A stretch of 36,816 nt of DNA. It comes from Bacteroidota bacterium. GTDB taxonomy: Bacteria; Bacteroidota; Bacteroidia; Chitinophagales; Saprospiraceae. This document shows positions 16,537-26,030 of the stretch, piece after piece. Every line of letters starts with the position of its first letter. The first letter of the stretch is position 1. A program made the position numbers and the translations under genes. The DNA is taken from positions 1 through 36,816 of the forward strand of contig SBHD01000131.1 in the NCBI GenBank assembly GCA_006226345.1, written 5' to 3'. The notes below the pieces were generated by a model. The model did no database searches. It was not told the DNA's origin and worked only from the letters and a program-made list of their open reading frames with translations.

Positions 16537-18516
16537 TTAGTGTTGAACGACAAACGGCTTGGATACCATTTTGCCATTGGCAGTTGCTACCAATGTGTAC
16601 ATTCCGTTAGCCAGGTTGCCGGCCTGCAGCGGCAGGAATTGTTTGCCACTGATATTTGCATGGTTCTGTTCCGAAACAACGCGGCCGAAGGCATCGATCA
16701 GACGAATTTGCACGTCGGTCGTCTCTTCAACCTGCAGCGTGACTGTTGCCATTTCCTGAACCGGGTTCGGTGCAATAGAAACTTTGATCTCGTCCACAGC
16801 CAATGTCGGCGCAGCGGTCGAAACAAACGGGATCGGCGTTACTTCCGAGTTGATGATCCGGCCTGTAGCGTTATCGATCACCATCGTGACGGCATGCATA
16901 TTGTCGATGTTGTAAGCACTGGGAACAATATACGAGCTCGTATACGACATAACAGAGCCTGCCGGGTTGTTGGCCGGTACGCTACCGGCTTTTCCGGTGA
17001 ATCCACCTACTAGGGCACGGGCAACGTGGTTGTAAACCATTTGCGAGGCCGGTACCGGTGAGGGCAGGTTCTCAAAACCGCCCATCGGACCATTGCCGCC
17101 ACCGGAATAAGCATTTACTTGAGCATAGCCGCTGGCTGTGCCGCTCACGCCTTCTTCCGTGAAGACTACTGCAATGCGGAAGTCACCGTTCATCTCTTCC
17201 AGGAACTGGAGGGACGAGGTAACGTCAACTTTACGCAACGTCGGATTGAGGTCCACATTCTGCGTTACGATGATCTGTGCAGGCCAGGTCAGGTGTTCGA
17301 TCAGGGCTGCCTCAAAGTTCGGGCTGCCGAGCAGCGGATCAATGTCATCCTCCCGCTCAACAAGGCCACCCGGATAGCCACCGATCAGGCCGCTGATACC
17401 AATGTCATAGGCTGCAACACGCATCGGATCGGAGGTGCTGTTGTGTACCGCGATTGGAATAGCGACATCCGGATATTTGTCAGCAATGTAGTCCATGGCA
17501 ACAGCACCACGCGGGCACCAGGTGCACCAGGTACCGGTGCCTTCTTCCACAACTACCTTGCGGTTCGGCTGTGCTTCTACACCTTCAATGCTGGCTGTGC
17601 CGGAATTATCGGCCATGTCATCATCATCAGTGCCATTGATCTTCGAGATGGTCACCTCAAAGTCGTTAGCGCCCATATTCACCGGAATGGAGAACGAGAA
17701 GGACCCGGTGGAACCCAGATTGATGTTTTGATTGGAAATAGTCTCCGTGTATGTTTCCAGACCACGGGTCAACGTTACATCATACGACGTAATGGTCGGG
17801 AACCCGGCATTGGAAACGGTACCTGCAATACTAACTTCATCTCCTACCAGCAGTTTGGAATAACCAGTGTAAACGCGCGGAACAGCATCCACATATTTGC
17901 CTGCGGCAACAGTGTTCAGCTTGGCTTTGATCACGTTGTCCGGTTCAACAATCCGGACATTGTCCAGCATGGCACCCCATTCCCACTGGCCGCCGTCGTT
18001 ATAAAGAAAAGAGAACTTAACAGTCGACTGACCGGAGTAAGCAGAAATGTCTACCAGGTATGGGCTACGCCAACCGCCGGCTCCCGTGAAAGTTTCGATC
18101 AGCGTCCAGGTTGCGCCATCGTCTGTAGAACCAAACAACTGCAGGCTTTCCGTAACACCCTGGTAAGTACCGCGAATAAAGTATACGTCAAACAACAACC
18201 GGATCTCGCTTGGCGCGGTAGAGAAATCAAAGGTTGGTGAAATCAACCGTTCATTGCTTTTGTTACAATTGCAAGCATCATCGTTGGTGCCGATAATGTT
18301 GCCCGGACGGGCCGGAATAGGGAAGTACGTCGAAGACAGGAAGGACGTGGTGCCGATACGCCAACCACCGTCTGTAGCATTCGAGGCTTGTGACCAACCA
18401 ATAGCAGACAGGCTGGTCCCGCCGTCAAAATTTTCTTCCCAGATAAGAGTCCCCTGGGAAAACACAGTAGCGCCCATCGCTACCAGGCAAGCAGCAAAAA
18501 GTAGTTTTTTAATCAT
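16537..18516 (-). CDS. Omp28-related T9SS cargo protein with thioredoxin-like CxxC motif
   Basis: A 659-aa exported protein read from ATG 18516, where the signal peptide starts (IKKLLFAACLVAMGATVFSQ); the frame stays open to 18600 but that region holds the promoter. Residues about 22-190 form a jelly-roll-like module (WEENFDGG ... GAMLDNVRIVEP). A central Ig-like stretch follows, then an Omp28-related region. The latter starts with VVVEEGTGTWCTWCPRG, a thioredoxin-like CxxC at residues 331-334, as in Omp28-family proteins. The C-terminus (VSIAPNPVQEM ... VSKPFVVQH) is a T9SS type A sorting domain. A surface location is inferred. The CxxC suggests a redox or fold relationship to thioredoxins, but activity is unproven. 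Promoter box at 18550-18557, terminator at 16472-16511: a single-gene unit. Confidence 0.88.
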   Translation of the reverse strand: MIKKLLFAACLVAMGATVFSQGTLIWEENFDGGTSLSAIGWSQASNATDGGWRIGTTSFLSSTYFPIPARPGNIIGTNDDACNCNKSNERLISPTFDFSTAPSEIRLLFDVYFIRGTYQGVTESLQLFGSTDDGATWTLIETFTGAGGWRSPYLVDISAYSGQSTVKFSFLYNDGGQWEWGAMLDNVRIVEPDNVIKAKLNTVAAGKYVDAVPRVYTGYSKLLVGDEVSIAGTVSNAGFPTITSYDVTLTRGLETYTETISNQNINLGSTGSFSFSIPVNMGANDFEVTISKINGTDDDDMADNSGTASIEGVEAQPNRKVVVEEGTGTWCTWCPRGAVAMDYIADKYPDVAIPIAVHNSTSDPMRVAAYDIGISGLIGGYPGGLVEREDDIDPLLGSPNFEAALIEHLTWPAQIIVTQNVDLNPTLRKVDVTSSLQFLEEMNGDFRIAVVFTEEGVSGTASGYAQVNAYSGGGNGPMGGFENLPSPVPASQMVYNHVARALVGGFTGKAGSVPANNPAGSVMSYTSSYIVPSAYNIDNMHAVTMVIDNATGRIINSEVTPIPFVSTAAPTLAVDEIKVSIAPNPVQEMATVTLQVEETTDVQIRLIDAFGRVVSEQNHANISGKQFLPLQAGNLANGMYTLVATANGKMVSKPFVVQH

Positions 18517-18549
18517 TAGGATAAAGCATTTGATGTGAACTAGTAGATG

Positions 18550-18557
18550 CAAAAGTA
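18550..18557 (-). promoter_or_regulatory. -7 element of the Omp28-like gene
   Basis: The minus strand reads TACTTTTG, a perfect TAnnTTTG, with 33 bp between it and ATG 18516. CTG lies 19 bp upstream in place of the usual TTG. It supports the 18516 start over the longer frame. Confidence 0.62.
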
Positions 18558-18809
18558 GGAATTCGGGCTGTGTTCTCAGTTTTTTAGTTGAAAATGTCAT
18601 TTATTGGCAGACCGCATTTCCTTCAGCGAAAAATCGAAATGATGCGCTGAAAATGAAGCGGGTATATATAGCACTACCTGGTCAGGATCGGATATTCGAA
18701 TAATGGGTTGTAGCCCGACCAGAAACATCCAGGACATCATTTTTTGCATCAAATGCTATAAAAACCGGATTGAAGGAACTTCCACGCCCCAGATTTGTTA
18801 GGGGAGCGG

Positions 18810-18817
18810 TACTTTTG
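18810..18817 (+). promoter_or_regulatory. -7 element of mutS2
   Basis: A perfect TACTTTTG at 18810-18817. Expected transcription start is near 18824, so the possible TTG start at 18823 would have essentially no leader. ATG 18832 or 18838 is more likely. No -33 TTG was found at a proper distance. Confidence 0.6.
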
Positions 18818-18831
18818 CGCTGTTGCGATTG

Positions 18832-21228
18832 ATGATTATGAAATTTGAACCTCGGGACGTATTCCAAAAACTGGAATTCGACAAGATTCTGGAACTGCTG
18901 GAGCAGGAGGCCATCAGCCCATTGGCAGGCGAACGCCTGCGTTCATTAAAACCTTCAACTGCTTACAAGGATATCGATGTCCGGCTGCGGGAGGCCAGGG
19001 AATTTAAACTGACCCTGGAAAAAAATGACCGGCTGCCATTGGAGTCGTATGGCGACCTGACGCCTGACCTGCGCATGTTGGAAATTGCCGATTACACCTT
19101 GTCTGCAGAAGGCTTCCAACAGATTTTGCAGATCCTGCTGAATATGCGGGATATCTTCAAGTTTTTCAGCGGTGTAAAAAAAGAGATCTATCCCAACCTC
19201 TACAATATCATCCGGGACCTGTCCTTTGATGAGGCGTTGATCAGCGCTATCTCAGCTGTTTTTGACGAACAAGGCGAAATTCGACCGGACGCCTCCCCTG
19301 AACTGGTCCGTATCAACCGGGAGATCCAGCATAAGGTACGCGAGCTGGATATCCGGTTCCGACAGATCATCCAGGAGTCAAGGGCAAAAGGGTGGCTTTC
19401 CGATTCGCCGGAAAGTTTTCGAAATGGCCGCCGGGTATTATCGGTACCGGTTGAACACAAGCGGAAGATCAAGGGGATTATCCATGATGAAAGCGATACC
19501 GGTCGGACGGTGTTTATTGAGCCGGAGCCCGTGGTGGAGATCAATAATGATATTTTTGATCTGGAAAGCGAAGTGCGCCGCGAGGTGTTCCGCATCCTGC
19601 GTACGCTCAGTGCTACCATTCGGCCATATGGACATACCCTTGCCGCTTTTCAGGAGGTCCTCACCCGGCTGGATGTCATTCAGGCCAAAGCGCGACTGGC
19701 AATGAGCATGCGGGCAGAAATGCCGGTACTGAAAAACAAGCCCCTTATCGGTATCCGAAAAGGATACCACCCATTACTGTACCTGAAGAACAAAGCGATC
19801 AAACGAAAAACCGTCCCGTTTGAACTGCGTCTGAATGCGGAAAACCACATCCTGGTACTTTCGGGCCCCAATGCAGGAGGCAAATCAGTTGCCATGAAAT
19901 CCGTCGGCTTGCTTCAGCTGATGGTACAAAGTGGTTTGCTGGTGCCGGTGCATGAACTGAGTGAATTTGGTGTTTTTGAACAGGTCTTTGCTGATATCGG
20001 GGATCAGCAAAGCCTTGATGATGACCTGAGTACCTATTCTTCCAGGTTGCAAAATGCCCAGGTCTTTTTAAAAAATGCCTCTCCGCAAACGCTGGTGCTG
20101 ATCGATGAAATGGGCAGCGGTACAGATCCCAAACCGGGTGGTGCTATTGCAGAGGCTGTGCTGCGTGGATTATACCGGAAAGGAGTATTTGCGGTAGTTA
20201 CTACACACTATTCGAACCTGAAAGTTTTTGCGTTCCGAAATCAGGGGGTATTGAACGGTAGTATGCATTTCGACAAGGATACACTTTCGCCGACCTATGA
20301 ACTCAAGGTAGGACGTCCGGGCAGCAGCTATGCCTTTGAGATTGCTGCCAAAAGTGGATTGCCAAGGCATATTATTGATCACGCCCGTAGCCGCACAGGG
20401 AGTGAAACGGCTGTGGATGACATCCTGATCGAGTTGCAACGGGAAAAGCAGGAACTGGAAGAGCACCTGCAGGCAGTGCAGGAAAAGGAGAAATCCCTCG
20501 AACGCCTGATCAAGACCTATGACAGCATGCACCATGATCTGGAGGTCGGGCGAAAAAAGCTCAAGCTGGACCAGAAAGAGTTTGAACTCCGCCTGAGTGC
20601 CAATACAAGCCGGGAAATAGATAAACTCATGCGTCAGCTTCGGGAAGAGAAAAACCTGGAGCGCATGCAACAGGTAGCAAAGGAACTGCGACAGGAACGC
20701 ACAGAAAAGGCCCAGCAGGTAGATAACATTCACGAGGAGGTCGTCAAACTGGAAGAAAAAGCCAAGCCTGCAGCATCTAGTCGTCCGTTGCAGGTAGGGG
20801 ATTATGTACGGCTCCGCGCCGGAGGGGCTACTGGCCGAATCGAGGACATAAAGGGCAAGAAAGCCCAGGTAACGATGGGCGGGCTGACTGTTTCTGCAAA
20901 TGTCCGCGATCTGTTACCGGTGGCAACTCCATTGCAACAAACGGCTTATGTGGCGAATACGGATATTCAACAGGCTGCCGCTTTTGAATCGAAGATTGAT
21001 ATCCGTGGCATGAGCAAGGAAGAGGCTTTGCGTGTGCTGGAAAAATTTGTGGATAATGCCTTGCTATCCAATGCGGCCGCCCTTCGGATCCTGCATGGCA
21101 AAGGGGTGGGGATATTGCGGAAAGTAGTACGCCAGAAATTAAAGGAATACGGCGGGAATATTGCACGTGTATACCATCCGGAGCAGGAATCCGGCGGTGA
21201 TGGCGTTACGATCGTAGAACTGGCCTGA
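18832..21228 (+). CDS. mutS2: MutS2 family ATPase/endonuclease with Smr domain
   Basis: MutS2 proteins are MutS-like ABC ATPases without the mismatch-reading domain. They suppress recombination by acting on branched DNA and, in Bacillus, rescue collided ribosomes. From ATG 18832 the product is 798 aa. The N-terminal MutS core/lever region precedes Walker A GPNAGGKS (345-352). Walker B LVLIDEMGSG has D425 and E426, followed by the switch-like TTHYSNLK. Residues about 515-650 are a long charged coiled coil. A KOW-like linker follows (VGDYVRLRAGGATGRI). The C-terminal Smr nuclease domain has IDIRGMSKEEAL and the HGKG motif (His755). The alternative starts TTG 18823 and ATG 18838 change only a few residues. 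The MgtC-like gene follows 70 bp later and may be co-transcribed. Confidence 0.95.
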   Translation: MIMKFEPRDVFQKLEFDKILELLEQEAISPLAGERLRSLKPSTAYKDIDVRLREAREFKLTLEKNDRLPLESYGDLTPDLRMLEIADYTLSAEGFQQILQILLNMRDIFKFFSGVKKEIYPNLYNIIRDLSFDEALISAISAVFDEQGEIRPDASPELVRINREIQHKVRELDIRFRQIIQESRAKGWLSDSPESFRNGRRVLSVPVEHKRKIKGIIHDESDTGRTVFIEPEPVVEINNDIFDLESEVRREVFRILRTLSATIRPYGHTLAAFQEVLTRLDVIQAKARLAMSMRAEMPVLKNKPLIGIRKGYHPLLYLKNKAIKRKTVPFELRLNAENHILVLSGPNAGGKSVAMKSVGLLQLMVQSGLLVPVHELSEFGVFEQVFADIGDQQSLDDDLSTYSSRLQNAQVFLKNASPQTLVLIDEMGSGTDPKPGGAIAEAVLRGLYRKGVFAVVTTHYSNLKVFAFRNQGVLNGSMHFDKDTLSPTYELKVGRPGSSYAFEIAAKSGLPRHIIDHARSRTGSETAVDDILIELQREKQELEEHLQAVQEKEKSLERLIKTYDSMHHDLEVGRKKLKLDQKEFELRLSANTSREIDKLMRQLREEKNLERMQQVAKELRQERTEKAQQVDNIHEEVVKLEEKAKPAASSRPLQVGDYVRLRAGGATGRIEDIKGKKAQVTMGGLTVSANVRDLLPVATPLQQTAYVANTDIQQAAAFESKIDIRGMSKEEALRVLEKFVDNALLSNAAALRILHGKGVGILRKVVRQKLKEYGGNIARVYHPEQESGGDGVTIVELA

Positions 21229-21297
21229 TACTAATCCGGATCATTGCATGCTCAGGTACTAGCCCCTATATTGCAGGTCCATTTAGCACCTTCGTCT

Positions 21298-22569
21298 ATG
21301 GACACGGCCTGGCTTAATTTCTTACCGCCATTTTTACAGGGCTTGTTGGTATCTGCAGGGATCGGCTTGATCCTGGGTTTGGAACGGGAGCACCAGCAAC
21401 AGGCAAAAACCCTGCATTTTGCCGGCCTTCGCACCCACCCGTTAATAACGATACTGGGCTTTGTCGTAGGATTCATTTCTGACCATTATTTCCCCTGGCT
21501 GCTTCCAGCTATTTCGCTTGGGTTTGCCTTCATGGTGGCTGTCGCTTATTATGTACAGGCCAATGCAGGCAGTTTGGGGCTGACCTCTGAATTAGCTATT
21601 CTGCTGGCATTTGCCCTTGGTGTTCTGGTATCAGTTGGCCATCCTGGAGAAGCACTGGCTGTCGCTGTTGTGGCAACGGTACTGCTTTCCCTGAAGGATG
21701 AGTTCCAGTGGTTTATCAAACAGATCACCGAGTCGGAACTGACTGCTTTTATTCGTTTTTTTGTATTGGCCATCCTACTCCTGCTTTTGCTTCCGGACCG
21801 GCACTTTGGCCCGGAGGACCTGATGCATTACCGGGAGTTAGGCTGGATCATTATCCTGATCTCAACGATCAGTTTTGCCGGATACCTGATGTTGAAATTC
21901 ACAGGTTCCGAACGCGGGATCTTCCTCACTGCATTATTGGGTGGACTTTTCTCAAGCACAATGATTGCATGGGTATTTGGTTCCCGCAGCCGTGAACTGC
22001 CTGTACTGAGCCGCTCATTAGGGTCAGGCATCCTGCTTTCTTCTTCCATTTTGTATATCCGGCTGCCTCTGCTAACCAGTTTGTTCAGCAAAGCCGTTGC
22101 AGTGGAGCTTCTTCTTCCATGTGGGTTAATGCTGGTCGCCAGTTTGTTGTTTATCTGGTTTTATACCCGGCGAGAGGAGTCCAGGCGTACAGAGACGACG
22201 GCTTTGCCACTTGGGCATCCGTTGGATATCAAAAACGCGCTTTGGTTTGGTGTGCTGTACATAGGTGTATCGTACTTCATGTACTATTCCAGGGAGTGGT
22301 TTGGAGAATCCGGCTCATACTTTTCCGGTATTATTTCAGGTCTAGCTGACATGGATGCGATAACAATCAGTACCGCAAAGTGGGCCCAACAAACTGACGC
22401 AGTGGCGTATAGTGCGAACATGATCATCGTGGCCGCACTTTCCAACACGGTTTTTAAAGCACTGGTTTCGATAATTCGCGGCCATTCCGGAATGAGGCGA
22501 CAGATGATCCAGGGCTTTGGCCTGGCAATAATAATCGGCCTGCTCTGGCTGGCTGTACGATTGTTCTGA
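21298..22569 (+). CDS. MgtC/SapB-type membrane protein with DUF4010 domain
   Basis: A polytopic inner-membrane protein (423 aa from ATG 21298; a TTG start at 21244 would add 18 residues). The N-terminus has the MgtC/SapB pattern: a hydrophobic segment with GIGLILGLERE, then THPLITILGFVVG and further membrane helices. The C-terminal half is a second multi-helix block like DUF4010 (LKFTGSERGIFLTALLGGLFSSTMIAW ... GISGLADMDAITIS-like residues, here IISGLADMDAITIS). About a dozen membrane segments are visible. The role is unknown; MgtC itself is linked to Mg2+/acid adaptation and F-type ATPase control in Salmonella, and transferring that to this fusion is inference. The stop codon lies within an imperfect hairpin (22539-22587) shared with the convergent cotH-like gene. 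Confidence 0.85.
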   Translation: MDTAWLNFLPPFLQGLLVSAGIGLILGLEREHQQQAKTLHFAGLRTHPLITILGFVVGFISDHYFPWLLPAISLGFAFMVAVAYYVQANAGSLGLTSELAILLAFALGVLVSVGHPGEALAVAVVATVLLSLKDEFQWFIKQITESELTAFIRFFVLAILLLLLLPDRHFGPEDLMHYRELGWIIILISTISFAGYLMLKFTGSERGIFLTALLGGLFSSTMIAWVFGSRSRELPVLSRSLGSGILLSSSILYIRLPLLTSLFSKAVAVELLLPCGLMLVASLLFIWFYTRREESRRTETTALPLGHPLDIKNALWFGVLYIGVSYFMYYSREWFGESGSYFSGIISGLADMDAITISTAKWAQQTDAVAYSANMIIVAALSNTVFKALVSIIRGHSGMRRQMIQGFGLAIIIGLLWLAVRLF

Positions 22570-22587
22570 ACAACCGACCAGAGCAGG
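22539..22587. terminator. Large imperfect hairpin spanning the MgtC-like stop codon
   Basis: Outer arms CCTGCTCTGG/CCAGAGCAGG (22539-22548 and 22578-22587) enclose an inner TTGTT/AACAA hairpin (22561-22565 and 22569-22573). The gene's stop TGA (22567-22569) is at the tip. It lies between convergent genes but lacks a T tract, so intrinsic termination is only a possibility. Confidence 0.4.
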
Positions 22588-22617
22588 ATTAGAAGTGTGC
22601 CCGGGGGGTAATCAGTT

Positions 22618-24237
22618 TTACTTTACTTCCAGGTATTCCATAGAAGCCCGCTCCGGATACAAGGCCGCCGCAGAGGCATTTTCACCAACAATGTAGTAAT
22701 GGCGGGCTGCAGCAGCCGGCACTTTCATGCTGAAAATGCCATCGCCTGCTTTTGCATCCCCGTTTTCGCCGTTGTCATTCATGGCCACCCGGGTAAAGGC
22801 AAACATTTTGTGGTTCCGGTAAAACAGCCAGGCTTTTTCCGTATTCGATATAGCAGCGGTGATCAGCACCTGATCTCCTGCAACCTGATGTTTGACCGTG
22901 CTAATCTCCGGTTGCGGCCTGGTGACAGCAGGATGATTAAGCAGGTATTGTGTGCGTGGCTCCATTAATTGCCTTAAGCCGATCACCTTGTCCGGACCAT
23001 GTACCATTGTTTTGTCCAACCCGTTCTGAAAGTCTTCGTACGAGTAAAGCTTCAGGCTGTCTTTTTTTACCCAGGGGTCAATTCCCTTTATCATCGCCTC
23101 GGCCTGCTCCAACCACTTTGCGGTTTCGAAGAAATCCTTGGCGATGGTCCGAATGTGGGCAATGTATATCTTCCGGTACAACGGATTGACCAGCAGTTTG
23201 GAGATAAGTGGCCTTTTGACCACATTATAACCGGACATCGGGCTGAACTCTATCAATTCGTTGTCTTTCATCTCGGTGAAACTATAGTCCCGGCGCCAAC
23301 CGCCAAAAGACATATTCAGGTCCCAGATCAACGGATGACCTACACCGGTGGAATCGATCCAGAGATAATAGTTGTGGGAGAGCGCCCCCGTATAACTGTC
23401 GAGGTTGACCATTACATTATTGAGTGCGTGCATCCAGAGTGTCTGGTCGACATCAAGCACGCTTTCAATATTTTCCGGGTTTTTGTTTAGCACCTTCATC
23501 AGGTGCAGCAAGGGCTTCCAGCTTGCCGGGTCATCTACTTCGTAAAAGGCGTCATAACAACCGGGGCTGTCATTCAGATAAAGGAGCGATGCATTTTCTC
23601 CTTTAGGACATCCGCTTTGGCTACGCACTCGTTTCCAGTTGTCCGGATCGCATTTGACCAAATAACCGGCCGTAGATTCAAAATGTTTTTCCAGAAAGTT
23701 CTCGTCGATCGATTCGGTATTGATGTAAACACCATAAAAAACATCGTTAACGTACAATTTGGTAAAATTGCACAAGGGTGCTGGCATATACCGACGGATG
23801 ATCAGGTAGGACAGCGGGTCCCGGATAAAACTAGGGTCCAGGAAGGCATTAGAGAGCTTGATCGTTTCCTGGCCGTCTTCCATTTTCTGGGTTTTGATCC
23901 GGTAGTTCAGCTTGACATTCATCGGCAGTTTCCGGATCGTCATTTTCCGGGTTCGGAAATATGAGCTGTTTCCTTTGTACCGTATCCCTACACTGTCATA
24001 ACGGGTGCCATTAACCCAGGCTGTACCCAAAAGCCGCCCATCCGGGTTCACATTTTTGAGAGAATCCAGTTGGCCGTCCCAATCCCGCGCTTTGATTTCC
24101 AGCCGGACTTCCTGAATTCCCGGGCCGTAAAATCCCTGAGCGAAGGTTGTAGAGCCGGTAAGAAGCCCAAGCGCTAGTGTAAGGATGATTTTCAGGTTGT
24201 TTAGTCGAAGAAGCGGGAAGGGGGAGTTGGTAATCAT
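22618..24237 (-). CDS. CotH kinase family protein (paralogue A), secreted
   Basis: A 539-aa exported member of the CotH protein-kinase-like family (atypical kinases first known from Bacillus spore coats). A signal peptide lies at residues about 16-34 (IILTLALGLLTGSTTFAQ). N-terminal residues 40-130 match the CotH entry region (DSVGIRYKGNSSY, VKLNYR). The core has LYVNDVFYGVYINTE, LDVDQTLWMHALNNVMVNLD and HPLIWDLNMSFGG. The WDLN aspartate (D306) fits the metal-binding Asp of CotH kinases. Residues after ~440 form an Ig-like C-terminal domain. The substrate is unknown. It has no T9SS tail, so it is likely periplasmic. It shares this architecture with the next gene; a terminator (24309-24346) between them suggests separate transcription. 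Confidence 0.85.
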   Translation of the reverse strand: MITNSPFPLLRLNNLKIILTLALGLLTGSTTFAQGFYGPGIQEVRLEIKARDWDGQLDSLKNVNPDGRLLGTAWVNGTRYDSVGIRYKGNSSYFRTRKMTIRKLPMNVKLNYRIKTQKMEDGQETIKLSNAFLDPSFIRDPLSYLIIRRYMPAPLCNFTKLYVNDVFYGVYINTESIDENFLEKHFESTAGYLVKCDPDNWKRVRSQSGCPKGENASLLYLNDSPGCYDAFYEVDDPASWKPLLHLMKVLNKNPENIESVLDVDQTLWMHALNNVMVNLDSYTGALSHNYYLWIDSTGVGHPLIWDLNMSFGGWRRDYSFTEMKDNELIEFSPMSGYNVVKRPLISKLLVNPLYRKIYIAHIRTIAKDFFETAKWLEQAEAMIKGIDPWVKKDSLKLYSYEDFQNGLDKTMVHGPDKVIGLRQLMEPRTQYLLNHPAVTRPQPEISTVKHQVAGDQVLITAAISNTEKAWLFYRNHKMFAFTRVAMNDNGENGDAKAGDGIFSMKVPAAAARHYYIVGENASAAALYPERASMEYLEVK

Positions 24238-24308
24238 AAAGTATAATTATTTCGGATAGTTTGTCCAGATAGGCACCAATGTGCATTTACCCGGAATGCG
24301 TAACGCAC

Positions 24309-24346
24309 AAAACCACCGGGCGGCAAAACGTTCACCCGGTGGTTTT
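24309..24346 (-). terminator. Intrinsic terminator between the two CotH genes
   Basis: A 12-bp perfect stem AAAACCACCGGG/CCCGGTGGTTTT (24309-24320 and 24335-24346) with a 14-nt loop lies 21 bp after the stop of paralogue B. On the minus strand the stem ends in TTTT, so the T tract is short. Confidence 0.72.
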
Positions 24347-24367
24347 ATTTCATTGTTAATAAAGTAA

Positions 24368-25984
24368 TCACTTGTTCAGATCACTGAGTTTCACCTCATA
24401 TGGCTTGTTCATGTAATCTCTTGGAGCAAAGGCAACCGTGCCTGCATTTTCAGAGAGGATATAGTAATCCAATACAGCGTCTGCTCCCGGGGCATCAATA
24501 CTTATACCAAACATCTTAACACCGGAAGGCAGGTTTGCCGAGGCTTCCTCCTGCATAATCGCAGACTGGTAAGACTGGTTGGGAGAGAAGCGGTAGTAGA
24601 TGACCAGTTTTTTCGGGAAGCGATCCGCTTTTGCAACGATATTGAATGAGTTGACCAGCTCTTTTTCATACTTGCCGCGGCCCTGTACCGTAATATCGCT
24701 GACGGTGGACGGCAGCGCGGTCAGTTCGGGGTGTGTTTTCAGGAAACGCGTGCGCTTGGACATGAGCTCTGCAATGCCAGGGATCTTGCTTTTACGTCCA
24801 ATAGTCTCTTTAAGACTGTTCTGGAAATCCTCCAGCGTGTATTCTTTGTTCGGATCGTCATTGAATGGGACAACGATCATTGCCTGAAGTTCTTTTGCCC
24901 GTGTTTCATAGTCACCGTTGACGAAATAGTCATCATTGATCTGGCGCAGATGCGACAGGTAGATCTTCCGATACAAGGGGTCTTTAAGCAATCCGCTGAT
25001 CAGTGGTTTTAGCGGATTGTCAGCATGGAGGAGTGGGTCAAGCCGCTGCAGTTCACGCAGATCTAGGTCACTGCCACTGCCGGTGTTCTTGAAGCTTCCG
25101 AAACTCAGGTTGAGGTCCCAGTGAACGGGTTGAAAGCGTCCGTGATCATCCTGGTACAAATAGTAGTTTACACTCGGTTTGCCAGTGTAACTATTCAAAT
25201 TGACCATAACATTATTCAATGCAAGCATCCACAAGGCGCGGTCGACGTCGAGGATCTGTTCGATATTACCTGTTTCGCGGTTCAGTACACGAGTCAGCTC
25301 CCTGAGTTGAAGCCAGCCGTGTTCCGATTTCATTTCGAAGTTTTGAAGATAACAGTCCACATTTTCTTCATATTCGAGAGATCCGAAGATATTCTGTTTG
25401 CAATTTTCTGCCTCTATACTTGGTGGGTAAGCAACCCCGGCCTTGAAAAGCGCATTATCGCTGGAACCAAAGTGGTTTTGCAAAAACTGATCCCCGATAT
25501 TCTCCAGGTTGACGAAAATGCCGACATATTCATTATTTACAAATAACTTGATGTATCCGGCCTGCGGAGATGGCATGTACTCGTTTGCGATCTCGTGAAA
25601 CAGGACTTCGCGTACCAGACTGGGGTCACGAAGAGCGGAGGAGAGTTTCAGGGACTTGTACCCCTGGTGATTTTGGTCCGGATGAGTAAAATTGAGCTTG
25701 ATGTGGAAGGGGTTCCGTTTGCTGCCCAATTGATAGGAGTTGTTTCCGCGAAAACGCACACCAATACTATCATAAGCGACACCATCGATCTCCACACTTC
25801 CGAGTAGCATTCCTTCCCCATAAAGCCGCATCGAGTCGAGCGAGGCATTCCAGGTTTTACCGGGAAGGGTCAGGCGAATTTCCCCCAGGGTCTTTTTTTC
25901 AAAAAGGGGGCGAACCGATTGTGTATTCTGACCCGCCAGGAACAGGGGCGCCAGAAGGATCAGGGTAAAGAACAAATTTTTCAT
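24368..25984 (-). CDS. CotH kinase family protein (paralogue B), secreted
   Basis: A 538-aa exported CotH-type protein, tandem to and clearly homologous with paralogue A. A signal peptide occupies residues 1-19 (FFTLILLAPLFLAGQ). Shared motifs are DSIGVRFRGNNSY, IKLFVNNEYVGIFVNLENI, LDVDRALWMLALNNVMVNLN, SYTGKPSVNYYLY and VHWDLNLSFGS; WDLN is at 289-292 with D290 as the likely metal ligand. C-terminal residues from ~435 form an Ig-like module. Near-equal lengths (538 and 539) and shared domain order point to a local duplication that has since diverged. A periplasmic location is inferred. The nearest promoter-like box is TATCATTG (26031-26038, minus), one base off consensus. Confidence 0.85.
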   Translation of the reverse strand: MKNLFFTLILLAPLFLAGQNTQSVRPLFEKKTLGEIRLTLPGKTWNASLDSMRLYGEGMLLGSVEIDGVAYDSIGVRFRGNNSYQLGSKRNPFHIKLNFTHPDQNHQGYKSLKLSSALRDPSLVREVLFHEIANEYMPSPQAGYIKLFVNNEYVGIFVNLENIGDQFLQNHFGSSDNALFKAGVAYPPSIEAENCKQNIFGSLEYEENVDCYLQNFEMKSEHGWLQLRELTRVLNRETGNIEQILDVDRALWMLALNNVMVNLNSYTGKPSVNYYLYQDDHGRFQPVHWDLNLSFGSFKNTGSGSDLDLRELQRLDPLLHADNPLKPLISGLLKDPLYRKIYLSHLRQINDDYFVNGDYETRAKELQAMIVVPFNDDPNKEYTLEDFQNSLKETIGRKSKIPGIAELMSKRTRFLKTHPELTALPSTVSDITVQGRGKYEKELVNSFNIVAKADRFPKKLVIYYRFSPNQSYQSAIMQEEASANLPSGVKMFGISIDAPGADAVLDYYILSENAGTVAFAPRDYMNKPYEVKLSDLNK

Positions 25985-26030
25985 ATATAACAGCAGCGCG
26001 TGTTTAGTAAGTTATGCCCTATTGCGGGTG

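Larger units (their letters stand above)
18517..18831. other. Divergent intergenic region between Omp28-like gene and mutS2
   Basis: This 315-bp stretch holds no gene I can support. It carries one perfect TAnnTTTG box for each flanking gene (18550-18557 on minus, 18810-18817 on plus). The middle, about 18600-18800, shows no convincing repeat, terminator or RNA structure. Confidence 0.5.

Noticed and set aside
17119-18240. 373-codon plus-strand open frame inside the Omp28-like gene
   Set aside because: The opposite strand has a signal peptide, CxxC motif, sorting domain, promoter and terminator. The antisense frame has no recognisable features.
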